A stretch of 7,300 nt of DNA from NCBI GenBank assembly GCA_051006215.1, contig JBPCIO010000329.1, positions 1 to 7,300 of the forward strand, read 5' to 3'. The position numbers were made by a program, and so were the translations under genes. How positions within the stretch are numbered: the first letter of the stretch is position 1; every line of letters starts with the position of its first letter. The DNA is from CF-72 sp051006215 (GTDB taxonomy: Bacteria; Chloroflexota; UBA6077; CF-72). The notes below the pieces were generated by a model. The model saw only the letters and a list, made by a program, of their open reading frames with translations, was not told the origin of the DNA and ran no database searches. Below, in pieces: positions 1 through 5,948 of this stretch.

Positions 1-655
1 GACGTGCCGGAAGCCAGCACGCTGTGCAAGCTGACTAAGGGCCGGGCGAAGGCAGCGGTGGCGACCCTGACTGATACCCTGCTGACCAAGCTGATCGAGC
101 AGGGGACGGTGAAGGGCCGTCGTGTGCGTAGCGAATCTACGGTGTTACCGGCAAAAATTGTGTACCCCACCGACATTGCCTTGTTGGCCAATGGCCTGCG
201 CGTGACCGAGGACCACTTGGGGCGGCTGCGTCAGCTGGGCGGCACGCTGGGGACCGCCGTCGAGGCGATGGTCAAGCGCATGGCGCACTCCTGAGCGCGG
301 TGAAGGAGCAGCTACGTCAGCTACGCAGTAGCCCAAGCAGAAGGACCGTCCAGCTGGGGTCCGTCAGGCGGCCACGAAAGCAGTCATGCAGGAGCTGAAC
401 AGCTGTGTGCTGAGGTAGCCGCGGCCGTGAGTGCTCCAGACAACGGCACGGACAAGGCTGTTCGGCGAGAACGCAAAGCCGTCCACGAAGGCGTGGCGGT
501 GCTGCAGCGGTTGGTCAAGTGCAATTTCGATTGGCGCCCGGATTCGTCGCTGGAGCCATGCATCGGACCGCCGGTTCCTGGCTGTAGAGCAACCAGCCGA
601 TCCAAGGTGAAGATGCCGGGCCTCGTCCAGCCGAAATGTTGGAAGCCGTGGCCGT
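1..655 (+). pseudogene. Decayed DDE transposase, ISNCY/IS1182-like, 5' end outside window
   Basis: Remnant of an insertion-sequence transposase that would have cut and joined element ends. Bases 1-294 read openly and carry the family signature RVRSESTVLPAKIVYPTD followed by LLANGLRV, matching the RVRxDTTVVxxNIxYPTDSxLL core around the first catalytic aspartate. Here that position is Glu (SEST), so activity is doubtful. After the stop at 292-294, similarity seems to continue in other frames: VKEQLRQLRSS (about 297-330), QAATKAVMQELNSCVL (about 364-411), then AEVAAAVSAPDNGTDKAVRR from about 412, which resemble the charged helical spacer of these transposases. A weak match to the GRxGxPxEF region lies near 610-650. 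The later catalytic residues are not seen. The family call for 1-294 is fairly firm. The extension past 420 and the right boundary are inferred, and no terminal inverted repeat was identified. Confidence 0.6.
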
Positions 656-750
656 AACGCTGCTCGCATCAGCACTCGCAGCGCTGACCGGAGTCCGCTG
701 TGATTCCATCCGCCTGCTCTACCTCGCCTGCAACACTGTTCACCGGCGAT

Positions 751-1508
751 CAACGCCCCGCGAGGGGCGAGCAGCCGCTTGGCTTCAGTGAAGTCGAACG
801 CCTGCTTAACCTGGAGAATGAGGTGCTCAGTACCCGCCTCAAGATAATCCTCCCATGCGTCAATGCTTTCGGGGGGTAGGCTGAGCGTGCGTTCAACCTG
901 AAATCCCGCCCCATGCGTTCGTACCAGTTGCGCAGCACCCGAGTCTTGTCGCGGAAAAACGTCGGTGGGGCAAAGACGTTCCACATATCCGCGAGCTGAG
1001 CCACGATCCTCAAGGTCACCCGCTCACCGCCCCAGCCAATCAGCAGCGGAATACCTCCAACAGGAGCGAAGTCGTCTCCCTCAGCTGCTGCTTGATTTTG
1101 GCCAGATGATGATCGAGCATTTGCAGCCTCAGCACCGGGCGGCTCCGGCTCGGCCGCGTACTCGAAGTGGTCCCGCTCCATCCAGGTCGCGCCCACACCG
1201 ACGATCAGGCGGCCGTTGCTGAGATGATCGATCGTCCTCAAGCTGTCGGCGATGAGATTCGGGCTGCGATAGCCAATCGACGCCACCAGACTGCCTATTG
1301 CCGTCCTCGATGTTTCGGCCGCCATCGCGGTGACTAGCGTCAGCGCCTCGTAATGCGGTCACTCCGGGTCGTATTCTCGCCGGAAGAAATCATCCCAAGT
1401 GAAGAGGCTGTCGAGTCCCAGCCCGCCAGCCTCTCGCCAAGCTTTGCGAAGACTATCGGTGTCACTGCCACGGCGATGCGGCTGCACAGCAAGCTTGAAC
1501 AGGGCCAT
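751..1508 (-). pseudogene. Luciferase-like (LLM class, F420-type) oxidoreductase pseudogene
   Basis: Broken gene for a TIM-barrel flavin/F420-dependent oxidoreductase of the bacterial luciferase-like superfamily; the substrate cannot be predicted. The likely start is ATG at 1506-1508 (MALFKLAVQPHRR), followed by GLGLDSLFTWDDFF. A TGA at 1359-1361 interrupts the frame where the family usually has Gly or another residue. The same frame resumes with YEALTLVTAMAAET, SLVASIGYRSPNLIADSL and NGRLIVGVGATWMERDHFEY, the typical strand-4 region. The frame then shifts near 1140: LRLQMLDHHLAKIKQQL is read at about 1084-1137. It shifts back near 1080 for GGIPLLIGWGGERVTLRIVA and ADMWNVF, a family hallmark. 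A last shift near 905 gives VERTLSLPPESIDAW and FDFTEAKRLLAP, the C-terminal end. Order and spacing fit a protein of about 255-290 residues. No convincing ribosome binding site precedes the start. The family call is strong; a functional product is very unlikely. Confidence 0.8.
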
Positions 1509-2066
1509 GTGGGTTTTCTCGCGATCATAAGACCACGGCGTCGGCGAACCTCGAGACCCTGCTCGCCGGCCGCTGATGCGCGCGGCTTCTTCTTGGTCCC
1601 GTGCCAGCCGAGTGCAGCCACAGCCGTGCCGGCCACCGGCCACACCAGCTCCGCCGGGCTGCCGCCAGTCGCGCGGCTCGCTGACTTGCGCTCGGTTGCG
1701 AGTGCTGGTTCATAGTACGGCTGCTCCGGCTTGCCGCGCCAATGGCGGACCGGCCGTAGTTGCGGGCCATCCTCATCACCTGTAGCTGAGTTCCAGGACC
1801 TGCGCGATACCGTCGTCTCGGTGGCCAAGCGCGCAGCCGATTCTGGGGTCGGTACTCGACGTGCCGGCCATCGGCGTGGCCGGCAGCGGACTGTATGTGG
1901 CGCTGGCCGGGTGCGCCTTCCACTCACTTTCGTCAGGCAGCGATCCAGCAGACGCGTGATTGGCGTAGCTTACGATTTGGCAAGGGTGGCTTGACCGCCA
2001 CAGTCAGGCCAGCATCGAGCACAGGGTTTCGCGGTCGTTCGGCTGACCCTTTTCCTTCCGTTTCCC
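1509..2066. other. No recognisable gene
   Basis: The stretch is open in several overlapping frames on both strands, as GC-rich non-coding or decayed DNA often is, but none reads as a known family. The most protein-like pieces are AEFQDLRDTVVSVAKRAADS (plus strand, about 1789-1848) and VLDVPAIGVAGSGLYVALAG (plus strand, other frame, about 1851-1910), which might be remnants of one frameshifted gene. No ribosome binding site, RNA gene or repeat was found. The region also contains the upstream side of the oxidoreductase pseudogene, with no clear promoter. Confidence 0.4.
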
Positions 2067-2129
2067 TTGGGTCGGAGCCCGGCGGATTCTCGCGGCCCTA
2101 GCCGCTCGCCGCGATACTCCGTCGGCAGG

Positions 2130-2792
2130 ATGAAAGTAAGCCGCCGACCTACCCGAGAAGAGAGGGCTGAACAAGCAGCCCGGCACTTCAACGGCATGCG
2201 GACGTTTTACATCCATAAGTTGAGCGCCAAGGCGATTGCACGTTGCTCTCTTCAAACCCTTGCCGTCGTCGTGTTCGCAACAGGCGGGCTCGCCTTCGCA
2301 TCCCAGGCGCCGTCTGAAGCTCCAATTTCGATATGCCGCCCGCCGCACATTGCTATAGCGATTGCCAGCTCCTCATCGATGGGATGGATGGGTGCCGGTT
2401 CCAGCGTGTGGTCGGCTGCGGCCACGGTCAACTTAGCCGGGTGTTCTGGCCAACTCTTGGCTGAGTCGCAGGTGGCCGGGGTGACGATCTCAGCCACCTG
2501 CGCGCCGGCACCAGTGGCTGTAGGCAATCAGCCGTCAATGGTGTGCGACGATCTGCCCGCGTCCGGTTCCCAGAAGATCTCTTTGACGATACGGTCAGAC
2601 AAATCGCAAGTGCCTCCGATAACCTGGATACTCGCACAAGTGCCGTACCAGGCCGCGATATCGGGGAGGTTCGGCAACACCCCGCCGAGTCAGGCTCTAG
2701 ACAGCTTGGAGGTCCTGGCGCAACTGCCGGTGGTACTCATCCAGCACGCAATGCACTCGCCCCCGGGGATATCGTTCGGCAAGCGCATGTAG
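2130..2792 (+). CDS. Hypothetical protein, possibly secreted; strand uncertain
   Basis: An uninterrupted plus-strand frame that is open from before 2067 to a TAG at 2790-2792. ATG codons at 2067, 2130 and 2196 are possible starts, none with a good ribosome binding site. From the ATG at 2196 the product begins like a signal peptide: a positively charged start (MRTFYIHKLSAKAIAR), a hydrophobic core (LQTLAVVVFATGGLAFA), then SQA as a possible cleavage site. The rest is rich in Ser, Ala, Val and Pro with no known motif. The complementary frame on the minus strand shares the same wobble positions and has the more coding-like amino-acid composition and purine-first codons, so this long frame may be only its mirror. 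No function is proposed. Confidence 0.3.
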   Translation: MKVSRRPTREERAEQAARHFNGMRTFYIHKLSAKAIARCSLQTLAVVVFATGGLAFASQAPSEAPISICRPPHIAIAIASSSSMGWMGAGSSVWSAAATVNLAGCSGQLLAESQVAGVTISATCAPAPVAVGNQPSMVCDDLPASGSQKISLTIRSDKSQVPPITWILAQVPYQAAISGRFGNTPPSQALDSLEVLAQLPVVLIQHAMHSPPGISFGKRM

Positions 2793-2839
2793 CGAGCAAC
2801 CTCATACCGCCGAGGGAGGGTAGAGAAAGCGGTCTCTGA
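2252..2839 (-). pseudogene. Possible decayed gene antisense to the 2130-2792 ORF
   Basis: On the minus strand one frame reads coherently from about 2836 down to the TGA at 2252-2254, broken only by TGA codons near 2693 and at 2528-2530. Pieces include RYEVARYMRLPNDIPGGE, LPNLPDIAAWYGTCASIQ, DLSDRIVKEIFWEPDAGR, AEIVTPATCDSAKSWPEHPA and LEPAPIHPIDEELAIAIAMC. By hand count, codons in 2252-2527 start with a purine in roughly three quarters of cases, more than the opposing plus frame, and third positions are GC-rich. The residue mix, with balanced acidic, basic and hydrophobic content, is more natural than the Ser/Ala-rich plus reading. I do not recognise the family. If this is the real gene it is a pseudogene with two nonsense codons. 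Confidence 0.3.
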
Positions 2840-2860
2840 AGAACAGAGGCCCCTTCGTGT

Positions 2861-2909
2861 TGGTGGGAGTACCCTCGATAAGTACCACCTGCATCGAGGA
2901 CTCCCGCCA
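2861..2909. repeat. Strong imperfect inverted repeat (hairpin)
   Basis: Left arm TGGTGGGAGTACCCTCGAT (2861-2879) pairs with right arm ATCGAGGACTCCCGCCA (2893-2909): 17 base pairs including one G-T pair, two single-base bulges on the left arm (A2871 and one C of 2872-2874), and a 13-base loop. The loop carries GTACCACC, which could partly pair with the left arm instead. No T-run follows, so it is not a standard terminator. It could be a structured RNA element, a REP-type repeat, or the folded end of a mobile element. It sits in the gap after the 2130-2792 region, with no gene overlapping it. Confidence 0.6.
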
Positions 2910-2987
2910 ATGACGAATACGCTACCCTGCTAACAGACGAGATTAGCCTGCGCTGCCGCTGCTTCGACCAGATTTTCCTCCAGGCGT

Positions 2988-3149
2988 ATGACCCAAGCTG
3001 CAGTCGGTGGGCTGGGTGCGCCGTTGGGCTGCTTTTCGCCGCATTCTTGGAGCCTTCTCGGTATGCTGTGGGGCCCGCTCATCGTGAAGTGCCATCGGGA
3101 CCCGGCGTACATCGCCCAGGTGCACACTGTCTGGCTCCTCACTACCTGA
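2988..3149 (+). CDS. Small membrane-like ORF, probably a gene fragment
   Basis: A 53-codon frame starts at ATG 2988 with a modest AGG four bases upstream and ends at TGA 3147-3149. It encodes MTQAAVGGLGAPLGCF and then LLGMLWGPLIVKCHRDPAYI, AQVHTVWLLTT. The second half (about 3054-3146) has very GC-rich third positions and a natural residue mix, so this part at least looks like true coding sequence. No family is recognised. After the stop, a hydrophobic run in another frame (CLLSCLAVLVAAVRTASYVA and following residues, about 3206-3345) may be the continuation of the same gene after a frameshift. Confidence 0.3.
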   Translation: MTQAAVGGLGAPLGCFSPHSWSLLGMLWGPLIVKCHRDPAYIAQVHTVWLLTT

Positions 3150-3815
3150 CGGCATCCGACGAAATGATCCTAGGGATCATCTTCGCTCTCGGCCCTGCTG
3201 CCAGTGCTTGCTGTCATGCCTGGCCGTGCTGGTCGCAGCCGTTCGAACCGCGTCCTACGTTGCCTTGATCAACGCAGCACTGGAGTCGTGGCTGGCCATG
3301 CTTGCGATGGCGAACCTATCCGCTCGGCTTCCGGATTGGGGAAGGTCGCGTCACCTCGCCCCACCCGCGCCGCTCCGCTGCGGCGGACCGAGTTCCTGGG
3401 CACGGATCCCCGCGGCTGAACGTCCTCACGAACCAGGCGTCTCTGTGCACCCAGGCCAGCGCGACGTGGAATCGCGATCCTGCCGTCAAAGGCACTTGAC
3501 GAATTTGGCAACGGCAGCCAGCCATCGCGCCGGGCCCCGGAGCCTCACGCGCTCAGCTTCCAGTTCGCTGGGCGGCCGAGTTGCTGATGGCTCTATGATC
3601 AGTTGCTCAGGCCGCCCGTCCCAGCCGAGTAATGGGAACGGTGGTGTTCAGGCGCAACAGCCCACGACCATCGCCCTTCACGAGGAGCACGGTGGTGGAT
3701 TGCGCAATTCCGTGGTTCTTACCTCGACCCGCCTAGAACCGTGCCTGCAAGAGGCTTGCAAAGAATGCCTACTATGGCATGGGTTATGCATATTGTTTCG
3801 CACGCTGATCGAACT
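3150..3815. other. No recognisable gene; palindrome at 3164-3180
   Basis: Just after the small ORF lies a palindrome, ATGATCC-TAG-GGATCAT (3164-3180), with 7-base arms and a 3-base centre, of the kind used as a dimeric protein binding site, though nothing shows that it is one. Bases 3206-3345 (+) encode a hydrophobic helix-rich stretch (AVRTASYVALINAALESWLA, MLAMANLSARLPDWG). Bases about 3600-3731 (-) give a short open piece reading KNHGIAQSTTVLLVKGDGRG, LLRLNTTVPITRLGRAA. The long plus frame 3208-3825 is otherwise Ser/Arg-rich and unconvincing. No sensor kinase motifs (H-box, N-box, G-box) were seen upstream of the response regulator. Confidence 0.4.
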
Positions 3816-3821
3816 AGGTGG
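3816..3821 (+). promoter_or_regulatory. Ribosome binding site of the response regulator
   Basis: AGGTGG lies six bases before the ATG at 3828. It selects this start over the in-frame upstream ATG codons at 3741, 3765, 3774 and 3786, none of which has such a site. The protein from 3828 also begins a few residues before the first receiver strand, as expected for the family. Confidence 0.7.
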
Positions 3822-3827
3822 CTAACG

Positions 3828-4489
3828 ATGAGTTCATCACCGTTCATCCGGATTCTTCTGGTAGATGATCACTGGCTCTTCCGGCGGGCCGTCCGAGACC
3901 TGCTCCAGGACGATCAGCAGTTGCGGGTCGTCGGCGAAGCGAGCAGCGGCGAAGCGGCCGTGGCTCAAGCTCGACGGCTCAAGCCGGCGGTCGTGGTCAT
4001 GGATTTCTGCATGCCAGGCATGGGCGGCGTGTGCGCGATTCGTGAGATCAGGATGGAGCTGCCCCAGGTGCAAATCGTGATGGCGAGCGTCTCCGCCGAG
4101 GCTCTGGACGTTGTCGAAGCACTGAAAGCCGGAGCGAGAGGCTATTTCGCGAAGGACGATGAGCCGGCTGTGATCCTGGAGGCGGTGCGACAGGTGGCAG
4201 ATGGCAAGCTGTACCTCGCGTCCGGCGTCGCCACCAGCGTTTGCCGGTTGCTCGCCGCGGAGAACGCGGTTGTTGCGCCACCGGGAAACGACTCCCTCTT
4301 AGCGTCCGTGAGACGCAGGTGCTCGCGCTTCTCGCATCGGCAAGCGAAACCATGAGACTGCCGCGCTGCTCAGGTCGCAGTGAGCGGACGGTCGGTAATA
4401 ATATCAGCAACATCCTCCGCAAGCTGCCCGCGAGGAACCGTGCGGAAGCCATCGTTGAAGCGGTTCGGGATCACATCGTCAGTGTGTAG
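3828..4489 (+). pseudogene. NarL/FixJ-family response regulator, output domain frameshifted
   Basis: Cytoplasmic two-component response regulator: a receiver domain takes phosphate from a sensor kinase and controls DNA binding by a LuxR-type helix-turn-helix. The receiver is complete: ILLVDDH gives the acidic pair D13/D14, VVVMDFCMPGMGG the phospho-acceptor D59, IVMASVS a Ser at the usual Thr position (S87), and GYFAKD the conserved K109. A receiver-like tail follows (ILEAVRQVADGKLYL). The frame then breaks near 4290: LSVRETQVLALLAS continues in the +2 frame, NHETAALL near 4348-4371 needs another frame, and GRSERTVGNNISNILRKL to AEAIVEAVRDHIVSV returns to the second frame, ending at TAG 4487-4489. 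So three shifts fall in the output domain. As written, translation from 3828 would end at 4355 without a DNA-binding domain. The recognition region has NN where the family often has NH. No kinase partner is recognisable nearby. Family call certain; intactness depends on whether the shifts are real. Confidence 0.85.
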
Positions 4490-4528
4490 GCTCGCCTGGA
4501 CCACTAATGCCGCTGGATGCCACACTAA

Positions 4529-4598
4529 GAGCCCGGTGCATTAAACATGCACGCCGGGATCCGTGGGTGTGAAGCCAGTGATGGCGAATCTACCCGAC
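4529..4598 (+). ncRNA. Group II intron 3' end (domains V and VI), orphan remnant
   Basis: Bases 4529-4561 (33 nt) match domain V, the catalytic hairpin of group II introns: GAGCCC begins the 5' strand with the AGC triad, CCCGG pairs with CCGGG, a CG two-base bulge (4552-4553) sits on the 3' strand, and TGCAT/ATGCA forms the distal stem under a short loop TAAAC. The G of the triad faces A4559 instead of the usual U. Domain VI would follow: GGGT (4565-4568) pairs with ACCC (4592-4595), GCCA/TGGC closes a GTGA tetraloop of GNRA type (4574-4585), an A near 4592 could be the branch point, and the end GAC fits the AY 3' end. No intron 5' part and no reverse transcriptase lie in the window, so it is a truncated remnant 39 bases past the response regulator stop. 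The alternative is a plain hairpin terminator, but no T-run follows. Confidence 0.5.
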
Positions 4599-4760
4599 AA
4601 AATCGCACGCACGATTTGAAAGGGGGATGGGGGAACCACGTCCGTTCGCGGATAGTGCGCCCCTGACTACCAATGCTGACCGCCATCCTGCGCCTCATGC
4701 TGGTTATCCTAGCGAAGCGCCTTCTCCAGCTCTGATTTTTGGGCGAAGGGTTGGCTGAGC
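4599..4760. other. Intergenic region with a small perfect hairpin
   Basis: AAATCG (4600-4605) and CGATTT (4612-4617) form a perfect 6-base inverted repeat with a 6-base loop directly after the predicted intron end. A purine-rich run, GAAAGGGGGATGGGGG, follows at about 4618-4633. No gene, ribosome binding site or RNA gene is recognised up to the stop codon of the minus-strand gene at 4761. Confidence 0.4.
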
Positions 4761-4955
4761 CTACCCTGCCGGCGTGGCCTCCTGGCGGGCAAGCTCGGCC
4801 TCCAGCGTGGCCAGGCGGGCATGGAGACGTCGTAGCTCCACGTTACGGTCGTAGCCGCGGTGAGGCGGGCCGGACAGAGCGAAGGCGATCTGCGCCTCGG
4901 TGAACCGCAGCTCGCGGCGGACCTCGGCGGCCGATCCGAGAGTAGGATTGTGCAT
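4761..4955 (-). CDS. Small charged helical protein of unknown function
   Basis: A 64-residue protein, not recognised. I chose the ATG at 4953-4955 (MHNPTLGSAAEVRRELRF) because AAGGGG lies nine bases upstream (4965-4970). The longer start at 4991 (12 residues more) has AGGGG directly abutting the ATG, which is too close. The product is strongly helical: RRELRFTEAQIAFALSG in the first half, then RNVELRRLHARLATLEAELA with Leu and hydrophobic residues at heptad-like spacing, suggesting a short coiled coil in the last 30 residues. No signal peptide, membrane segment or metal motif is present. GC-rich third positions and the clean ribosome binding site support it as a true gene. It may be the second gene of a unit with the broken ORF ending at 4995. 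A helical accessory protein of a mobile element is possible but unproven. Confidence 0.55.
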   Translation of the reverse strand: MHNPTLGSAAEVRRELRFTEAQIAFALSGPPHRGYDRNVELRRLHARLATLEAELARQEATPAG

Positions 4956-4964
4956 GCGTAAGTT

Positions 4965-4970
4965 CCCCTT
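4965..4970 (-). promoter_or_regulatory. Ribosome binding site deciding the 4955 start
   Basis: AAGGGG on the minus strand, nine bases from the ATG at 4955. It lies inside the N-terminal codons of the longer alternative start at 4991, which is why the shorter protein is preferred. Confidence 0.5.
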
Positions 4971-4994
4971 CCGCGAGGGCTTATTGTTCATCCC

Positions 4995-5371
4995 CTATGT
5001 GGTAACGGAGCCCCCGGCGCTGATCGTGCTCCCCAAGGCGGCCGGGGGCCGGCGACGATAGCCGAAGAGGGCGAAAGCCGATGTTATGGGTGCCGTCGGT
5101 GCCTCGCGGACAATCTGGGCTTGTATCTCAACAGGTTGGCCTCGGTCAGGAGGTCGGCAACCTACGTCAGTGTGCCATTCGCGTTTCTTAGATTGGAGGC
5201 CACGGGCTCTCAACACGAGGCCGTTGGGCAGGCTGACACTCGCCGTTGCGCATGCACTCCAGTGTCGCTGTTGACCACAAAGCTCGTAAGCTCGTGGCTT
5301 CGAAACTCGTTCCTCAACCATACGACCTCGCGCGGCGTCAGCCACGCGCCGTCCACTACTGCTAGTTCCAT
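4995..5371 (-). pseudogene. Unknown gene broken by a frameshift
   Basis: Two minus-strand frames look like one gene in two pieces. From ATG 5371, MELAVVDGAWLTPREVVWLR, NEFRSHELTSFVVNSDTGVH runs to a TGA at 5210-5212. A neighbouring frame picks up near 5240 with SLPNGLVLRARGLQSKKREW, then EIQAQIVREAPTAP and FALFGYRRRPPAALGSTISA, and ends at TAG 4995-4997, about 40 bases before the next gene at 4955. Joined, they would give about 125 residues with a mixed, soluble-protein composition. No ribosome binding site precedes 5371, and no family motif is recognised. The spacing to the downstream small gene suggests one transcription unit. Confidence is low because each half is short and the join is inferred. 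Confidence 0.35.
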
Positions 5372-5409
5372 CACGTGTTGCAAACGGTGCCGGGCAAGCG
5401 CAGGTGACT

Positions 5410-5505
5410 ATGCCCGCCAAAGGTCCTGAGGCGCTCGCAGCACACGTTGCACACTTCTTGCCTGAGGTGAGGCCGGCTGTGTTGCAGTTCGAAAGGGCCA
5501 GCTAG
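5410..5505 (+). CDS. 31-residue ORF with good ribosome binding site, function unknown
   Basis: ATG at 5410 with AGGTGA about three bases upstream begins MPAKGPEALAAHVAHFLPEV, followed by RPAVLQFERAS and a TAG at 5503-5505. The start region resembles that of the ORF at 5775 (MPAKNPE, similar DNA on both sides of the ATG). It is too short to recognise and may be the truncated copy of a longer gene, since stops follow quickly in the same frame. Confidence 0.25.
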   Translation: MPAKGPEALAAHVAHFLPEVRPAVLQFERAS

Positions 5506-5774
5506 CACGTACCCGCATAGCGCCTGATGCTGTCGGCGTCCACGGCGGCTGACGCCTCTATGCGGAAGACATGCCAGGCATGTGCGCCGCTCACGTTCCC
5601 GCCGGTACAAGAAGCGCTCAGCTACCCTCACGCTCTTCAATGCTCGGCGAGTTCGGAAGGTGCGTGTAGACACATCGCACTGTGGGTGCAGGAAATCCAT
5701 CTTTGCGCATCCGCGCGGATTCCGTAGTGGCGGTGCCCACAATGGCCCTGTTCATGCGCCCTGCAGGGATTGCT
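5506..5774. other. No recognisable gene; palindrome at 5569-5583
   Basis: ACATGCC-A-GGCATGT (5569-5583) is a perfect 7-base inverted repeat around one base, a possible protein binding site. A minus-strand frame across 5371-5742 stays open and contains Cys pairs (TCLAC, EVCNVCC), but it is Arg-rich with few purine-first codons, so it is not called. Nothing else is recognised. Confidence 0.35.
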
Positions 5775-5948
5775 ATGCCTGCCAAGAACCCTGAGGACAA
5801 GGTCCATCAAGCTATTAAACTCGGCCCAATCAGGATGCCTACCGGGCGGACCGCCAAATCCGTGATCGAAGCGCTCAACAAGCTGCGTGCTACGGAGTTT
5901 GCCAGCTCATCGCTTGGCTCCTGGCCAGGGCCGGGCGACGCTGAGTAA
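5775..5948 (+). CDS. Small protein of unknown function, tail overlaps the recombinase
   Basis: A 57-residue ORF from ATG 5775 to TAA 5946-5948. CAGGGA lies five bases upstream, which favours this start over the longer frame open from 5682. The product begins MPAKNPEDKVHQAIKLGPIR and continues TAKSVIEALNKLRATEF, a basic helical protein with no known motif. Its last 14 codons lie antisense to the end of the tyrosine recombinase (tail-to-tail overlap of 42 bases), and that part is low-complexity (SSSLGSWPGPG). This suggests the original C-terminus was replaced when the recombinase-bearing segment arrived. Confidence 0.4.
   Translation: MPAKNPEDKVHQAIKLGPIRMPTGRTAKSVIEALNKLRATEFASSSLGSWPGPGDAE

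Noticed and set aside
364..984. Long minus-strand ORF of 206 codons
   Set aside because: Only its first part (about residues 28-70) is real, being the C-terminal end of the LLM oxidoreductase after a frameshift. The remainder lies opposite the transposase remnant and has no motifs.
1340..1927. Minus-strand ORF of 195 codons
   Set aside because: It overlaps the N-terminal coding part of the oxidoreductase in another frame and is Arg/Pro-rich without motifs, so it is a shadow.
2690..2790. Minus-strand piece AERYPRGRVHCVLDEYHRQL, reminiscent of the D-containing strand of IS630-type transposases
   Set aside because: The expected downstream tract with the last catalytic Glu is absent in all frames, and the resemblance is limited to a few residues.
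3756..3790. TTGCAA and TATGCA as promoter boxes for the response regulator
   Set aside because: Their spacing of more than 20 bases is too wide and no better pair was found, so no promoter is called.
4006..4020. CATGCCAGGCATG palindrome also present at 5570-5582
   Set aside because: The first copy encodes the conserved MPGMGG region of the receiver domain, so the shared 13 bases are most likely coincidence.
4655..4663. GTGCGCCCC resembling a group II intron 5' end
   Set aside because: The match is short and no domain I pairing or other 5' consensus follows. It also lies downstream of the domain V/VI hairpins, the wrong order for the same intron.
5371..5742. Cys-rich minus-strand ORF that could be a zinc-binding protein
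   Set aside because: Cys pairs are irregularly spaced, the sequence is Arg-rich, few codons begin with a purine, and there is no ribosome binding site.
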